Source: Colius striatus
Taxonomy: Eukaryota > Chordata > Aves > Coliiformes > Coliidae
Assembly: GCF_028858725.1 (NCBI RefSeq)
Contig: NC_084763.1
Coordinates: 49,980,152-50,044,151 of the forward strand
Reading direction: 5' to 3'
Length of the DNA stretch: 64,000 nucleotides
The notes beneath the pieces are model-generated. The model was not told where the DNA came from and ran no database searches. It saw nothing but the letters and a program-made list of their open reading frames with translations. The position numbers were made by a program, and so were the translations under genes. This document shows, piece after piece, positions 62,401 through 64,000 of this stretch. Positions within the stretch are counted from its first letter, which is position 1; every line of letters begins with the position of its first letter.

Positions 62401-64000
62401 GGAAATGGGGAACATCAGGTAGAAGTGAAGAATCTTTGTTGCAGATCTGGAGTTGTTTACTGAAAAAAAAGGAGGGGGAAAAAAGGTTAGAGGTGAGCAC
62501 AATGTTTTGTGCCGCCTACAGTTGAACACTGATTATTGCCAGTTTTAAGATAAAATTGAGATGTTGAGAGGTGAGTTGGGGTTGCTGACTGTGCCAAGAA
62601 TAACTTCAGTCTTCAGAATAAGTCATTAATCCCTTAAGCCCTTGTGCTGCTTGATTTTGATTCCCTGCAAGGGTGTGATTTATATGTACACCTATGCCAG
62701 GGTGAGCTTTGGATGAAGTTCTGCAGGATCACATCAGTTATAGAGTTCTTCCTTCAGTTTCTTACCTAGAAAGCCATTCTACTTTTGGCTCTATTTCAGG
62801 TGTGAACTAGTGAAATCAGTCGAATCTCACTCTTATATGAAATATCCACTAATTTCATATCTGTTTTGAATTAATCCAATTTGAAAAGCCTCATTCCTAG
62901 AAGAGCAATGTGTTCTGGACAATGCTGTCTCTCCCCAGTTGTTTGCATCTTGGACGAGGTCCAGGAGCTGCGAAATGGCTACATTACTGCACGGAAACTA
63001 GAGGATGTGCCCTTATTATGAGCTTGAACACCAGCTCACAGGTGCCCATGTGCTTCAAGGCAGTGGATGTCTGGGAAGGGAGGATGTCTGTCCCATGTGG
63101 AATCAGTGGAATCTCGTTCACTGGACAAGGAAAGGGTTGAAAGAACCGTCGGATACACTAGGTGTATTCAGGTCTGCTCTACAGCTGCATTTTGGCAGAA
63201 CCTTTGGAAGACTGCTGTGTTCAAGGAACATTTCTGTAGCTGGCAGAGGGCCTCTGTCTATTGGGCTTACATTACATAAAGATGGCAAACAGACCAGGGA
63301 AGCAGGAAAGTACAAGAATATTCCTTGTGGTCTTTGCCTCTTCCCTTTTCTTTCTTTCCAGCTCCCACTGAAAGTGTTCATGTTTCTAGGCAATTGTGTC
63401 CAGAAAATGAAAGTTTTAATAGATCAAAGTTATGAGTCTCTTACAGTGCACATGTCACAGTGAGTACTGGCTAGACAAGACCTACTGCCCATCATTTCTC
63501 CTTCATCTTTGTCATGTGAGCAGAGTGGAGACAGGAGGATGTAGTGTGGCTGCTGCACTGTAGACAGAGTTTATTTCCTATTCTCAGGAAGCTCAAGTTT
63601 ATCAGTTAGGGAAATGCAACTGTGTATTGGCTTGCAAGAAGGAGTAGTGGATCCCCAGATGAGTTCTCTGAGCATGGAGGGCACTAGCATTCTTGAGGAA
63701 GAAGAGTACAGGTTAGAAATGCAGAAAGTTGAATGGGCAGTGAAATGATGCAGAGAAGTTCTGGAAGGAGCTAAGATGCATGATCTGAAATGAGAGGTTC
63801 ATGTAGATATTGTTGATAAACTGTATGGGATAGTTTTATTCCTCCAGAAAAGACATATAAATTCAGTGACAGTTTGTCTCTAAGATAAGACTTGTCATAC
63901 CTGAGGTCTAAGGTTTTAGATATCTGAAAAATAGCTACCTTCCTCATAAAATTTTGTGATAGAAAACATCCAGCCTTTCAAACTAACGAAATATTAAAGC
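59471..64000 (+). other. ODAD2: ODAD2 intron 10 (5' part), runs off the window
   Basis: AT-rich, with no ARM-repeat exon recognised. The next block expected from homology (GGNQTATVIALCSMRDF-like) is absent, so that exon lies further right. A 152-codon open frame at 63,005-63,463 overlaps others on both strands and resembles nothing I know. Confidence 0.75.

Noticed and set aside
63005..63463. 152-codon frame near the right edge
   Set aside because: Several frames overlap on both strands, the sequence is unrecognised and no ARM-repeat character is present.

Overview
This is a stretch of a vertebrate, almost certainly avian, nuclear chromosome: interrupted coding exons with GT-AG introns, a CpG-rich promoter, an AT-rich background and several CR1 LINE fragments, the dominant bird retroposon. 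I see no bacterial operons, CRISPR array, tRNA or rRNA, and nothing that amounts to a new gene system. The species cannot be fixed from the sequence alone.

Two protein-coding genes lie head to tail on the + strand. (1) The 3' half of MPP7, a p55/Stardust-family MAGUK scaffold, occupies about 10.2-23.8 kb in six exons. They encode the last ~259 residues (hook region plus guanylate-kinase-like domain), followed by a putative ~2.9 kb 3' UTR. Bases 1-10,244 are an MPP7 intron. (2) The 5' half of ODAD2 (ARMC4), an outer-dynein-arm docking protein of motile cilia, starts at a CpG-island promoter near 48.55-48.9 kb. A non-coding first exon is followed by nine coding exons (49,349-59,470) encoding ~471 residues of the N-terminal region ahead of the armadillo repeats. 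The rest of the gene runs off the right edge. From established knowledge, MPP7-ARMC4-MKX is the human 10p12.1 order, so the window shows conserved synteny. The two genes have unrelated jobs (epithelial polarity versus ciliary motility) and share only location.

Layout: 1-10.2 kb MPP7 intron; 10.2-23.8 kb MPP7 exons and introns, with an old ~0.95 kb CR1 at 10.48-11.45 kb and a younger CR1 at 22.2-22.7 kb; 23.8-~26.7 kb MPP7 3' UTR; ~26.7-48.15 kb intergenic DNA with an ancient CR1 piece near 46 kb and a perfect 28-bp tandem duplication at 42.03 kb; 48.15-48.53 kb a CR1 abutting the ODAD2 promoter; 48.55-59.47 kb ODAD2 exons 1-10; 59.5-64 kb ODAD2 intron.

The most interesting points are: a forkhead (FOXJ1-type) motif followed by two RFX X-box-like motifs in ~55 bp of the ODAD2 promoter; an ODAD2 exon (57,095-57,315) whose expected donor reads AG|ATAAGT instead of AG|GTAAGT, with an in-frame stop directly beyond; a short upstream ORF in the ODAD2 leader; a CR1 insertion touching the promoter; and paired Pumilio-type motifs in the MPP7 3' UTR.
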